This document shows, piece after piece, positions 1 to 5,555 of a stretch of 7,102 nt of DNA. Position numbers and translations under genes: made by a program. Position 1 is the stretch's first letter. Each line of letters begins with the position of its first letter. The DNA is from Pseudomonadota bacterium. GTDB taxonomy: Bacteria > Pseudomonadota > Alphaproteobacteria > UBA828 > JAPUJA01. The stretch lies in assembly GCA_027296525.1 (NCBI GenBank), contig JAPUJA010000268.1, positions 1 through 7,102 of the forward strand. The letters are read 5' to 3'. The notes under the pieces are model-generated. The model had not been told where the DNA came from and searched no databases. It was given only the letters and a program-made list of their open reading frames with translations.

Positions 1-199
1 TTCCGTCCATGCCCGGCAGCATGGCATCCAGCAGAATGAGATCGGGCTGGAAGGCGGGAACGAGCTCCAGTGCTTTGGCTCCTGAGCCATGGGATGGACA
101 GGGGATGGCGAGGCGGCGGGCGGCTTCGCGGTTATAGGCACCCCGGTGACTGCAAATTGCCCTGCATTTTGCAGCTAGCCGATAGGCTCCGTGAAGCAT
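1..199 (-). pseudogene. Response-regulator receiver domain fragment, N-terminus degraded, cut by window edge
   Basis: On the minus strand an open frame runs from an ATG at 199-197 off the left edge (66 codons seen). Its last 30 or so residues read like the middle of a CheY-type receiver domain: GAKALEL, then QPDLILLDAMLPGMDG, with the presumed phosphoacceptor Asp at residue 58. In intact receivers an acidic pair (VDD) lies about 40 residues before that Asp. Here that region reads ICSHRGAYN, so the Mg-binding acidic pocket is absent, and the spacing from a NRE-like helix 1 to the Asp is about four residues short. I found no missing N-terminus in the other two frames. This suggests a decayed or truncated gene and not a working regulator. 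The 3' part and any output domain lie outside the window. The ATG at 199 is only the first available start and has no clear ribosome site. The receiver identity is fairly sure; the pseudogene status is inferred. Confidence 0.5.
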
Positions 200-202
200 A
201 CC

Positions 203-219
203 GGCCCCGGATCGGGGCC
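203..219 (-). terminator. Small GC hairpin after the cysteine-rich gene
   Basis: GGCCCC (203-208) and GGGGCC (214-219) form a perfect 6-bp stem with a 5-nt loop. It starts about 8 bases past the TAA of the minus-strand gene that ends at 228. No T-run follows on either strand, so it is at best a weak or Rho-assisted end. Confidence 0.25.
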
Positions 220-227
220 TAAGATTA

Positions 228-1313
228 TTAGCCCTCGGAGCGCCGGCGGCGGACCGCGGCGGCGCCCAGGGTCTCGGGCTTTCGGGCGCCGACCTCGGCG
301 TAGGCCTCCTCGGGCACGAGGGCCGGGTCTTTATATATGTACCAGGTGCATTTCGGGGCCGGATCGCCCGAGCCCCAGACCGGAGGATCGATGACGCGCG
401 CCGGGTAGCCCAGCCGCTTGATGGGGTTGATCTCGCTGATGAGGCAACAATGGACGCAATAGAGGCAAACGCCCTTCCGGTTCCAGGCCCAGTCATGTTC
501 TTCGGTGGTCACGGCGTGGCCGAAAGGCGCCTCGATGCGCGCCGGCAATCCCTCGTCGGGATCGGCCCGCATGGTGCGCCCACCCGAACCGCAGGGATCG
601 AAGGTAAAGGTCCAGCGCTCCGCCTCCTCGCGGATCTCGACCTCGCCCATGCGGCCCGGCCCGCTCAAATGGCCGCGCAGGGCGATCGCGGTGATGTGCA
701 TGAGGCGGTCCATGGTTTCGGGCCAGGGCGTCTTGTCGATGTCGTAATGCTCCTCGTAATAGTCGTACATCGCGCCCACGGCCTCGTCCCAGACGGGCAC
801 CACATGCTCCTCGCCGAGCCGGCGCGCGACGACCTCGATCAGCCCGCAGACCCAATCGCATTTGCGATCGTGGGTGGTGCGCCAGGTTACGCGGGCTTCC
901 TCGAGCAGACGCAAGCCCCCTTCGACGTCGCCTTGCCGGCAGGCCTCGGCGAACGCCTCGATCCGCTGCTTGTAGGCCGCCCAGCCCGCCTCGGCGTCCA
1001 GAGGGCTGCCATCGGGGAGCGCGGTCAGCTCGCGCAGCCGTGCGATCTCCTCTTCCAGCGCCTCGACGCCGACGCCGTGGCGGCGAAGATAGTCGGGGAT
1101 CAGCACCATCATGTCGCGGTAGATCTCGTGGCCCTCGACGGCCTCCTCGATCGTGAAGCGCGCAAGCTCTTCCGCGTCCGCGTGGCGGCCCTCCTTCAGC
1201 GCCTCGGCCGCGAGCCGATAGGTCGATCGCTGTTGATCGGGCCACGCGCCCCGGCGCACGCGCTGCTCGAGCACGTCATGCCAAACCAGCGGCTCTTCGG
1301 ATTTCGGTGGCAT
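228..1313 (-). CDS. Uncharacterised cysteine-rich protein, possible metal-binding C-terminus
   Basis: I do not recognise a named family. The ATG at 1313 gives 361 aa. Roughly the first 200 residues look mainly helical and acidic (many EEA/ELAR and ALEEEIARLREL stretches, W- and Y-rich patches such as YDYYEEHYD). A short strand-rich part follows (GEVEIREEAERWTFTFDPCGSGG, about 223-247). The C-terminal part holds the cysteines: C241 in CGSGG, then C283-x2-C286-V-H288-C289-C290, and C322 in CTWYIYKDP. The Cys/His cluster suggests metal or Fe-S binding or redox chemistry, which is inference. No signal peptide or membrane segment is seen, so it is probably cytoplasmic. The tail is Arg-rich (RRRR). 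The frame stays open back to a GTG at 1409, but that extension is made of the 15-bp repeat (PVAHS twice), and a promoter-like TTGACA-N18-TACCGT predicts transcription starting near 1333, inside it. I therefore prefer ATG 1313. It is divergent from the SDR at 1504 and may share its control. Confidence 0.72.
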   Translation of the reverse strand: MPPKSEEPLVWHDVLEQRVRRGAWPDQQRSTYRLAAEALKEGRHADAEELARFTIEEAVEGHEIYRDMMVLIPDYLRRHGVGVEALEEEIARLRELTALPDGSPLDAEAGWAAYKQRIEAFAEACRQGDVEGGLRLLEEARVTWRTTHDRKCDWVCGLIEVVARRLGEEHVVPVWDEAVGAMYDYYEEHYDIDKTPWPETMDRLMHITAIALRGHLSGPGRMGEVEIREEAERWTFTFDPCGSGGRTMRADPDEGLPARIEAPFGHAVTTEEHDWAWNRKGVCLYCVHCCLISEINPIKRLGYPARVIDPPVWGSGDPAPKCTWYIYKDPALVPEEAYAEVGARKPETLGAAAVRRRRSEG

Positions 1314-1339
1314 CCGGCGTCGTTTCCCAGGCATAGGAG

Positions 1340-1369
1340 ACGGTAAGCGCGCCCCGCGCCGACTGTCAA
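1340..1369 (-). promoter_or_regulatory. Probable sigma70-type promoter of the cysteine-rich gene
   Basis: Minus strand: TTGACA (1369-1364), 18-bp spacer, TACCGT (1345-1340). The -35 is a perfect consensus match and the -10 matches at three positions. Transcription would begin near 1333, about 20 bases before the ATG at 1313. The -35 overlaps the left arm of the inverted repeat at 1367-1419. Confidence 0.4.
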
Positions 1370-1419
1370 TCGGCGCCACGGGCGAATGCGCCACGGGCGA
1401 ATGCGCCACCGGCCGATTG
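1367..1419. promoter_or_regulatory. Inverted repeat spanning divergent -35 boxes, candidate operator
   Basis: CAATCGGC (1367-1374) and GCCGATTG (1412-1419) are perfect 8-bp inverted arms, 37 bp apart. Read outward, each arm ends in TTG, which is the first half of an outward-facing -35 box: TTGACA to the left and TTGTGC to the right. A regulator bound to both arms could control the cysteine-rich gene and the SDR together. The arms are seen in the sequence; binding is inferred. Confidence 0.4.
1374..1403. repeat. Two perfect tandem copies of a 15-bp unit
   Basis: The unit CGCCACGGGCGAATG occurs at 1374-1388 and again, identically, at 1389-1403. A degraded third copy follows at 1404-1418 (11 of 15 positions). 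It lies between the arms of the inverted repeat, in the divergent promoter region. The 15-bp unit keeps frame, so it would encode PVAHS repeats if the upstream GTG of the minus-strand gene were used. Confidence 0.85.
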
Positions 1420-1445
1420 TGCCTCGGGCGCCTATTGGTTAGAAC
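1417..1445 (+). promoter_or_regulatory. Possible weak promoter of the first SDR
   Basis: TTGTGC (1417-1422), 17-bp spacer, TAGAAC (1440-1445). The -35 matches at only three positions and the -10 at four, so a weak or activated promoter is more likely. Its -35 starts within the right arm of the inverted repeat. Confidence 0.25.
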
Positions 1446-1503
1446 GGCCCGCGGGCTCGAGCGCGCAATGCCGCGCGCCTCTTGTCACAGCGGGGAGGGC
1501 GAC

Positions 1504-2271
1504 ATGGAATTCAAGGGCAAGGCCGCGCTCGTCACCGGAGCGGGCGGCGGAATGGGCTTTCGGATCGCCCACGATCTGTTGACCGAGGGCGCCGACGTGA
1601 CCATGGTCGACGTCAAGGCGGATCCGGACGACTGGCCCGGTGGCGGCGGGAGCGGGCGTTACGTTCAGGGCGATCTCACGGACGCGCCGTTTATCGAGCG
1701 GATGGTCGACGAGGCCTTCGAGGCCTATGGCCGTCTCGACTGTGTGGTCAACGTCGCGGGCCTTGCGCTCGTCGGTGTCGACACCTCGGTCCTCGAGATG
1801 GATCTCGCCATCTGGGAGAAGATCATGAAGATCAACCTCATGGCGCCGGTCCTGATCACCCGGCGGGCGGTTCCTCACATGCGGCGTTCGGGCGGTGGCG
1901 CGTTGGTTCACATCGCGAGCGTCGTGGGTTGCCGGAGCATGGACAACACGATGAAGGACGGGCCCATGGACGCTTATCAGGTCTCCAAGGCGGGGCTGAT
2001 TTCGCTTTCCCGCTCGCTCGCGATCACGCTGGGCGGCGACAAGATCCGCTCGAACACCATATGCCCGGGCGCGGTCCGCACCCCGATGACCGAGATCTAC
2101 TACCAGCGGCCGGAGCGGGTGAGCGCCATGGAAGAACGCACCCCGCTGCATCGGATCGGAACGCCCGAAGACATCGCGAACGCCACCCTCTTTCTTCTCT
2201 CCGATAAGGCGACCTTCATCACCGGGACCGACATCGTGGTCGATGGCGGCCTGCTCGCGAAGCTCGAATAG
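1504..2271 (+). CDS. Short-chain dehydrogenase/reductase (SDR), NAD(H)-type
   Basis: Classical SDR oxidoreductase of 255 aa, the usual length, with a Rossmann fold and cytoplasmic. It would interconvert an alcohol and a ketone; the substrate is unknown. The nucleotide-binding loop TGAGGGMG is at residues 11-18. Asp36 at the end of the second strand (VTMVDVK) indicates preference for NAD(H) over NADP(H). Then come D57 (GDLTD), the NVAG motif at 83-86, and N111. The catalytic set is S139, Y158 and K162 (YQVSK), followed by PG at 188-189 and a C-terminal ITGTDIVVDGG. Ser and Tyr are 19 residues apart, against about 13 in FabG-like members, so a loop of about six residues (in GCRSMDNTMKDGPMD) is inserted next to the active site. 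The ATG at 1504 is chosen for the strong GGGGAGGG ribosome site at 1492-1499; the frame is open back to a TTG at 1417. It is divergent from the cysteine-rich gene and convergent with a related SDR. Confidence 0.93.
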   Translation: MEFKGKAALVTGAGGGMGFRIAHDLLTEGADVTMVDVKADPDDWPGGGGSGRYVQGDLTDAPFIERMVDEAFEAYGRLDCVVNVAGLALVGVDTSVLEMDLAIWEKIMKINLMAPVLITRRAVPHMRRSGGGALVHIASVVGCRSMDNTMKDGPMDAYQVSKAGLISLSRSLAITLGGDKIRSNTICPGAVRTPMTEIYYQRPERVSAMEERTPLHRIGTPEDIANATLFLLSDKATFITGTDIVVDGGLLAKLE

Positions 2272-2280
2272 CGCCCCGCT

Positions 2281-2323
2281 GGGCGACCACGCGCCCGACG
2301 CTTAGCCGCCCCGCGACGCTTAG
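2281..2323. other. Convergent intergenic junction with small hairpin and direct repeat
   Basis: The two SDR genes end 48 bp apart. GGGCG (2281-2285) and CGCCC (2292-2296) can form a 5-bp hairpin, and CGACGCTTAG occurs twice (2296-2305 and 2314-2323), the second copy covering the stop codon of the minus-strand SDR. No T-run follows on either strand, so a bidirectional terminator is only a weak possibility. Confidence 0.25.
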
Positions 2324-3084
2324 GGCAGGCTCGTCCAGCCGCCATCAACAATGAGCTCGATGCCCGTAATGTAGGCGGCGAGATCAGACAAAAGGAACAG
2401 TGCGGCACTGGACATGTCCCTCGGCGCCGCGAGGCGGCCGAGCGGGATCTTCGCTTCATAATCGGCGCGCGAGATCTTGTTCAACGGATTGGCCTCGCGT
2501 TGCAGCATCATGGGCGTCAGCGTCGCGCCCGGCAGGATCGTGTTCGAACGGATGTTATCCTTCGCGAGCTGGATCGCAAGCGACTTCGAGAGGGCGACCA
2601 TGCCCGCCTTCGATGCCTGATAGGCGTCCTGGGGCTGCGAATCGCCGCGCAGGCATTGGATGGACGAAAAATGCACCATGGCGCCGCCGCCGGTCTTGCG
2701 CATGAGGGGCACGGCGGCGCGCGCGGTATGGACCATCGAGGTCAGATTGATCGCCATCACCCGCTCCCAGTCGCCGAGCTCGATCTCGAGCAGCGATCGA
2801 TCGCGGGGCACCATCAAGACGCCCGCCGCGTTGACCAGATAATCGAGCCGGCCGGCCGCCGCATGGCATTTCTCGAAGGCGGCCCCGACGGCCGCCTCAT
2901 CCGTGAGATCGCCCTGGAGGTAGAGCGCCTCGCCCGCCAGGCTCGTGAAGTCCTCGGGCGGCGGTTTGAGATCGAAGAGCGTGACGTTCGCGCCATCCGC
3001 CAGCAAATCCTTCGCCACCTGCAGCCCGATGCCACCGCCCGCACCGGTCACGAAGGCACCTTTACCCGCGAAGTCCATCTTCAT
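2320..3084 (-). CDS. Short-chain dehydrogenase/reductase (SDR), paralogue of its convergent neighbour
   Basis: Classical SDR of 254 aa, NAD-type by Asp38 (VTLFDLK). Motifs in order: TGAGGGIG 13-20, D59 in QGDLTD, NAAG 85-88, N113, catalytic S141 (or S140), Y155 and K159 (YQASK), PG before TLTPM, and C-terminal ITGIELIVDGG. The expected role is alcohol/ketone interconversion in the cytoplasm; the substrate is unknown. It shares many stretches with the SDR at 1504 (VTGAGGG, DLL, QGDLTD, LFLLSD, ITG, VDGG) but has a much shorter Ser-Tyr loop (14 residues against 19), so the pair are related but probably differ in substrate. The start at 3084 has a good GAGGTGA ribosome site just upstream; a second ATG two codons in (3078) is less well spaced. 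It is divergent from the flavin monooxygenase across a control region with two inverted repeats, which suggests joint regulation. Confidence 0.93.
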   Translation of the reverse strand: MKMDFAGKGAFVTGAGGGIGLQVAKDLLADGANVTLFDLKPPPEDFTSLAGEALYLQGDLTDEAAVGAAFEKCHAAAGRLDYLVNAAGVLMVPRDRSLLEIELGDWERVMAINLTSMVHTARAAVPLMRKTGGGAMVHFSSIQCLRGDSQPQDAYQASKAGMVALSKSLAIQLAKDNIRSNTILPGATLTPMMLQREANPLNKISRADYEAKIPLGRLAAPRDMSSAALFLLSDLAAYITGIELIVDGGWTSLP

Positions 3085-3161
3085 GCCGTCACCTCAAGCT
3101 TCACAAAAGGCGGCCCGGCCTTCAGCCCGGCTCGCCCTTCAGAAGGAGCCCCTCGCGCAAA

Positions 3162-3197
3162 ATACTTTACCCGGCGCGACCCGATCGGCTAAAGTAT
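3162..3197. promoter_or_regulatory. Inverted repeat forming overlapping divergent promoters
   Basis: ATACTTTA (3162-3169) and TAAAGTAT (3190-3197) are perfect inverted arms; with one mismatch they extend to 12 bp each (3162-3173 and 3186-3197). Each arm can serve as -10 for one direction and -35 for the other. Plus strand: TTTACC (3166-3171), N18, TAAAGT (3190-3195), towards the monooxygenase. Minus strand: TTTAGC (3193-3188), N18, TAAAGT (3169-3164), towards the SDR. If both work, the two promoters overlap completely and would compete. Confidence 0.42.
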
Positions 3198-3198
3198 C

Positions 3199-3221
3199 AT
3201 AGGTCTATTGCCTAGACCTAT
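3199..3221. promoter_or_regulatory. 23-bp perfect palindrome, strong operator candidate
   Basis: ATAGGTCTA (3199-3207), 5-bp spacer TTGCC, TAGACCTAT (3213-3221): nine perfect inverted base pairs in an AT-richer patch of GC-rich DNA. It begins 4 bp after the plus-strand -10 candidate at 3190-3195, so it covers the expected start of the monooxygenase transcript, a typical repressor position. The half-site AGGTCTA also occurs at 6634-6640, in the operator-like site before the ABC gene. The binding protein is unknown; the GntR regulator encoded at 5556-6317 is one candidate. Confidence 0.6.
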
Positions 3222-3344
3222 CCACCAATAGCCGAGGGCCGGGCTCGATTGCTTGGGCTTGACGAGCGATTGGGAACAGGCCGCCACGAGCCGCTCATCC
3301 GCATGATCAAGGGGCGTCGCGCGGGAGAAGGGACGGTAAGGATC

Positions 3345-4454
3345 ATGATCGAGAACAGAAACATCGACTTCGGGTTCGTCGCCACCGCCGTGGGCGAGAA
3401 AGGGATTACCGACGCCGAGGGCTACCGTGGGCTGATGGAAGACTGCGAGCATTGTGTGCCGCTCGGTTACAGCACGGTCTGGATGATCGAACATCATTTC
3501 AGCAATTATTTCCCGACGCCCAACCCGCTCGCCATGCTCTCACACATCACGGCGCGTTTCCCCGAGCTCGGCCTGGGAACCTGCGTGATCGTCTCACCCT
3601 GGCATGACGCCCTGCGTCTGACCGAGGACATCGCCCAGCTTGCGACCCTTACCGAGGCGCCGCTCCATCTCGGCATGGGAAGGGGGGTCGCGAAGTCCGA
3701 ATACGATGCCTTCACGATCGAGATGGACGAGGCCCAGATCCGCTTCCGCGAGACCTGGGAAGTGATTCAGAAGGGCCTGAGCGGCGAGAAATTCACCTAT
3801 GAGGGCGAGCATATCAAGGTCCCCAAGGAAGTTCTCGTTCGTCCCGTGCTCGAGGAAAGCAAGCGCCGCAACATTCATTTCTACGGTGCGATCGGAAGCC
3901 CGGGAACCGCGGAACGCATGGCCGATATGGGTCTTCCCCCGATGTGCACCACGATCGGCGACTATGATGCGCAGGCCCGGACGCTGCGCAGCTGGCGCGA
4001 GCGCGCCCGGCGGAACGGGTTCGACAGCGATTTCCGTTTTCCCATCATGGTCAACGCCATCGTCGCCGATAGCGACGAAGAGGCGGTGGAAGAGGCCAAG
4101 ATCCATATGCCGCCCTTCATGCGGGCTCAGGTCGAGCATTACGAGTCCGACAAGGACAACTGGAAGTACCTCGAGACCTACAAGGCCTGGAGCAAGATCT
4201 TCAAGGGCCTAAAGGACCGCTGTAATCCCGAGAGCATCCCGGCCTGGTCCGAGTGGCAGTTCGTCGGCGCCGCCGATACGGTGGTCCGCAAGGTTCAGGG
4301 CTATATCGACGCGGGCTTCGATACCTTCCTCATCCACACCGCGACGCCCGGCGTACCGAACGAGGCGCGGCGGCGCTGGCTCACCCGTTTCTCCGAAGAG
4401 GTGATGCCGGCCTTCGCCAAGCCCACGACCGTCGGGCTCAAGCTCGCCTCCTGA
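3345..4454 (+). CDS. Luciferase-like (LLM) flavin-dependent monooxygenase
   Basis: Cytoplasmic member of the bacterial luciferase-like family of 369 aa, a TIM-barrel enzyme that uses reduced FMN (or F420) supplied by a partner reductase to oxidise an organic substrate with O2. Visible landmarks: NIDFGFVA in the first strand (6-13), EHHFSNYFPTPNPLAMLSHI (49-68), LGLGTCVIVSP (75-85), HDALRLTEDIAQLATLTEA (87-105), then LHLGMGRG (108-115), and the C-terminal FVGAADTVVRKVQGYIDAGFDTFLIHT (306-332), the usual last barrel helix and strand. The common GR pair before LGLGRG is replaced by EAP. The frame is open back to a TTG at 3249. I choose ATG 3345 because homologous sequence starts there and AAGGA lies just upstream (2 nt gap, tight), with GAAGGGA 11 nt away as an alternative. 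Type II Baeyer-Villiger, limonene-hydroxylase and alkanesulfonate-type enzymes all belong here; the neighbouring SDRs and hydrolase favour ketone oxidation, which is inference. No flavin reductase gene is seen in the window. Confidence 0.9.
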   Translation: MIENRNIDFGFVATAVGEKGITDAEGYRGLMEDCEHCVPLGYSTVWMIEHHFSNYFPTPNPLAMLSHITARFPELGLGTCVIVSPWHDALRLTEDIAQLATLTEAPLHLGMGRGVAKSEYDAFTIEMDEAQIRFRETWEVIQKGLSGEKFTYEGEHIKVPKEVLVRPVLEESKRRNIHFYGAIGSPGTAERMADMGLPPMCTTIGDYDAQARTLRSWRERARRNGFDSDFRFPIMVNAIVADSDEEAVEEAKIHMPPFMRAQVEHYESDKDNWKYLETYKAWSKIFKGLKDRCNPESIPAWSEWQFVGAADTVVRKVQGYIDAGFDTFLIHTATPGVPNEARRRWLTRFSEEVMPAFAKPTTVGLKLAS

Positions 4455-4492
4455 GCATCGGTGCATCCGCTCAGGCCGTCCCGGACCCTGGG

Positions 4493-4515
4493 CCGCCGCC
4501 TTCAGTGGGCGGCGG
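4493..4515 (+). terminator. Strong GC hairpin after the monooxygenase gene
   Basis: CCGCCGCC (4493-4500) and GGCGGCGG (4508-4515) form a perfect 8-bp all-GC stem with a 7-nt loop, 38 bases after the stop codon. It lacks a T-run, so it may be a Rho-assisted terminator, a pause site or an mRNA 3'-end stabiliser. Together with the promoter candidate that follows, it hints that the hydrolase can be expressed separately. Confidence 0.4.
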
Positions 4516-4535
4516 ATCCGTGAGGGGGACCGCCC

Positions 4536-4565
4536 TTGACCGGCGCCGAGCGATGCTGCTAACGA
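4536..4565 (+). promoter_or_regulatory. Possible promoter of the alpha/beta hydrolase gene
   Basis: TTGACC (4536-4541), 18-bp spacer, TAACGA (4560-4565). The -35 matches five of six positions but the -10 is poor. The arrangement repeats that of the candidates at 1340-1369 and 6600-6629 (TTGAC, N18, TA), which is the main reason to list it. Confidence 0.3.
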
Positions 4566-4605
4566 GCGCTCGCCCGCGATCCGCGCAACCGAACCCGAGG
4601 CGATC

Positions 4606-5547
4606 ATGGAACTGCATCCCAAACTGAAAGAGCTTCTGGCGGCTCCCGCCGATCCGAACGCGACGCCGGTCGAACAGCAAAGCCCGGAAGAGGCCCGCGC
4701 CGAGTTCGAGCGCGACTTCGCCGCGGTCGATGGCGAAAAGCCGGATATTCACAGCACCGAGGAGATTCAGATACCGGGCCCCGGCGGCCCGCTGCGGCTC
4801 AGGATCTATGAGCCGGGCCCGCGCGAGGGCGGCTCGGGCCGCCCGGCTCTCGTCTATTGCCACGGGGGCGGCTACATCCGGGGCAGTGTCGAATCCCACG
4901 ATTCGGCCTGCCGTCTTATCGCGAACAGCTCAGGCTGCGTCACCGCCTCGGTCGATTACCGTCTCTCGCCCGAAAGCAAGTTTCCCGACGCCATCGAGGA
5001 CTGCTACGCGGCGACCAAATGGTTCGCCGAGAACGCCGCCGCCCATGGCGCAGACGGCTCCCGCCTGGCCGTCGGCGGGGACAGCGCGGGCGGCAACATG
5101 GCGGCCGCCGTCACGCTCATGGCGCGCGATCGCTCGGGCCCGAAGATCGCCTTCCAGCTGCTGATCTATCCCAACACCGACCTGGCGGCGGACAACGAGT
5201 CGATGCGACTCTTTTCCAAGGGCTATTGGCTCGACTCCATGCCCTTCTATATTCGGAGCTATCTCGGCTCGGATGCCGACAGGGCGAACGAACTCGCCTC
5301 GCCGCTCAGGGCATCCGACCTTTCGGGCCTGCCGCCGGCCTATGTCGTTACCGCCGGTTTCGATCCCTTGCGCGACGAGGGCAAGGCCTACGCCGAACGG
5401 CTCGCCCAGGGCGGCGGCGCGGTCGAGTCGGTCTGCTACGCGAACATGATCCACGGCTTCACCGCCCTGCGGGCTATCCTGCCGGAGGCCGACGAGGCGC
5501 TCAAAGCCTGCGGCGACGCGGTCCGCAGAAGTTTCGCCGGGGATTGA
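4606..5547 (+). CDS. Alpha/beta hydrolase, HSL/GDXG family esterase or lactonase
   Basis: Serine hydrolase of 313 aa from the hormone-sensitive-lipase-like (GDXG, bacterial family IV) group, which cleaves carboxylic esters and, in some members, lactones. A helical cap-like N-terminus (1-50) is followed by the core. The oxyanion motif HGGG is at 86-89. The nucleophile Ser160 sits in GDSAGG (158-163), with Asp253 in GFDPLRDEG and His283 in IHGF completing the triad. DYRLSPESKFP (118-127) is also typical of the family. No signal peptide is seen, so it is probably intracellular. ATG 4606 has GAGG five bases upstream. It lies 151 bp after the monooxygenase in the same direction and may be its co-transcribed or co-regulated partner. 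Monoterpene epsilon-lactone hydrolase of Rhodococcus belongs to this group, so hydrolysis of a lactone made by the monooxygenase is a reasonable but unproven role. It ends only 8 bp before the convergent regulator gene. Confidence 0.93.
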   Translation: MELHPKLKELLAAPADPNATPVEQQSPEEARAEFERDFAAVDGEKPDIHSTEEIQIPGPGGPLRLRIYEPGPREGGSGRPALVYCHGGGYIRGSVESHDSACRLIANSSGCVTASVDYRLSPESKFPDAIEDCYAATKWFAENAAAHGADGSRLAVGGDSAGGNMAAAVTLMARDRSGPKIAFQLLIYPNTDLAADNESMRLFSKGYWLDSMPFYIRSYLGSDADRANELASPLRASDLSGLPPAYVVTAGFDPLRDEGKAYAERLAQGGGAVESVCYANMIHGFTALRAILPEADEALKACGDAVRRSFAGD

Positions 5548-5555
5548 CCCCCGTC

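Noticed and set aside
450..1346. Plus-strand open frame of 298 codons opposite the cysteine-rich gene
   Set aside because: Its product is a low-complexity Ala/Gly/Arg/Asp/His-rich mirror typical of antisense frames in GC-rich DNA. The minus-strand frame has varied composition with W, Y and clustered C, and ordered motifs.
1314..1409. N-terminal extension of the cysteine-rich protein to a GTG at 1409
   Set aside because: The extension is encoded by the promoter-region repeats, and the likely transcript start near 1333 lies inside it.
1374..1418. Tandem repeats as a possible CRISPR array
   Set aside because: The units are only 15 bp, directly adjacent without spacers, and number two to three.
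1447..1478. Palindromes GCCCGCGGGC and GCGCGC-N6-GCGCGC before the first SDR
   Set aside because: Short GC-only palindromes are expected by chance in DNA of this composition, and no T-run or promoter relation supports a role.
2500..3192. Plus-strand open frame of 230 codons opposite the second SDR
   Set aside because: The minus strand carries a complete SDR with all catalytic motifs and a good ribosome site; the plus-strand product is an Arg/Ala/His-rich shadow.
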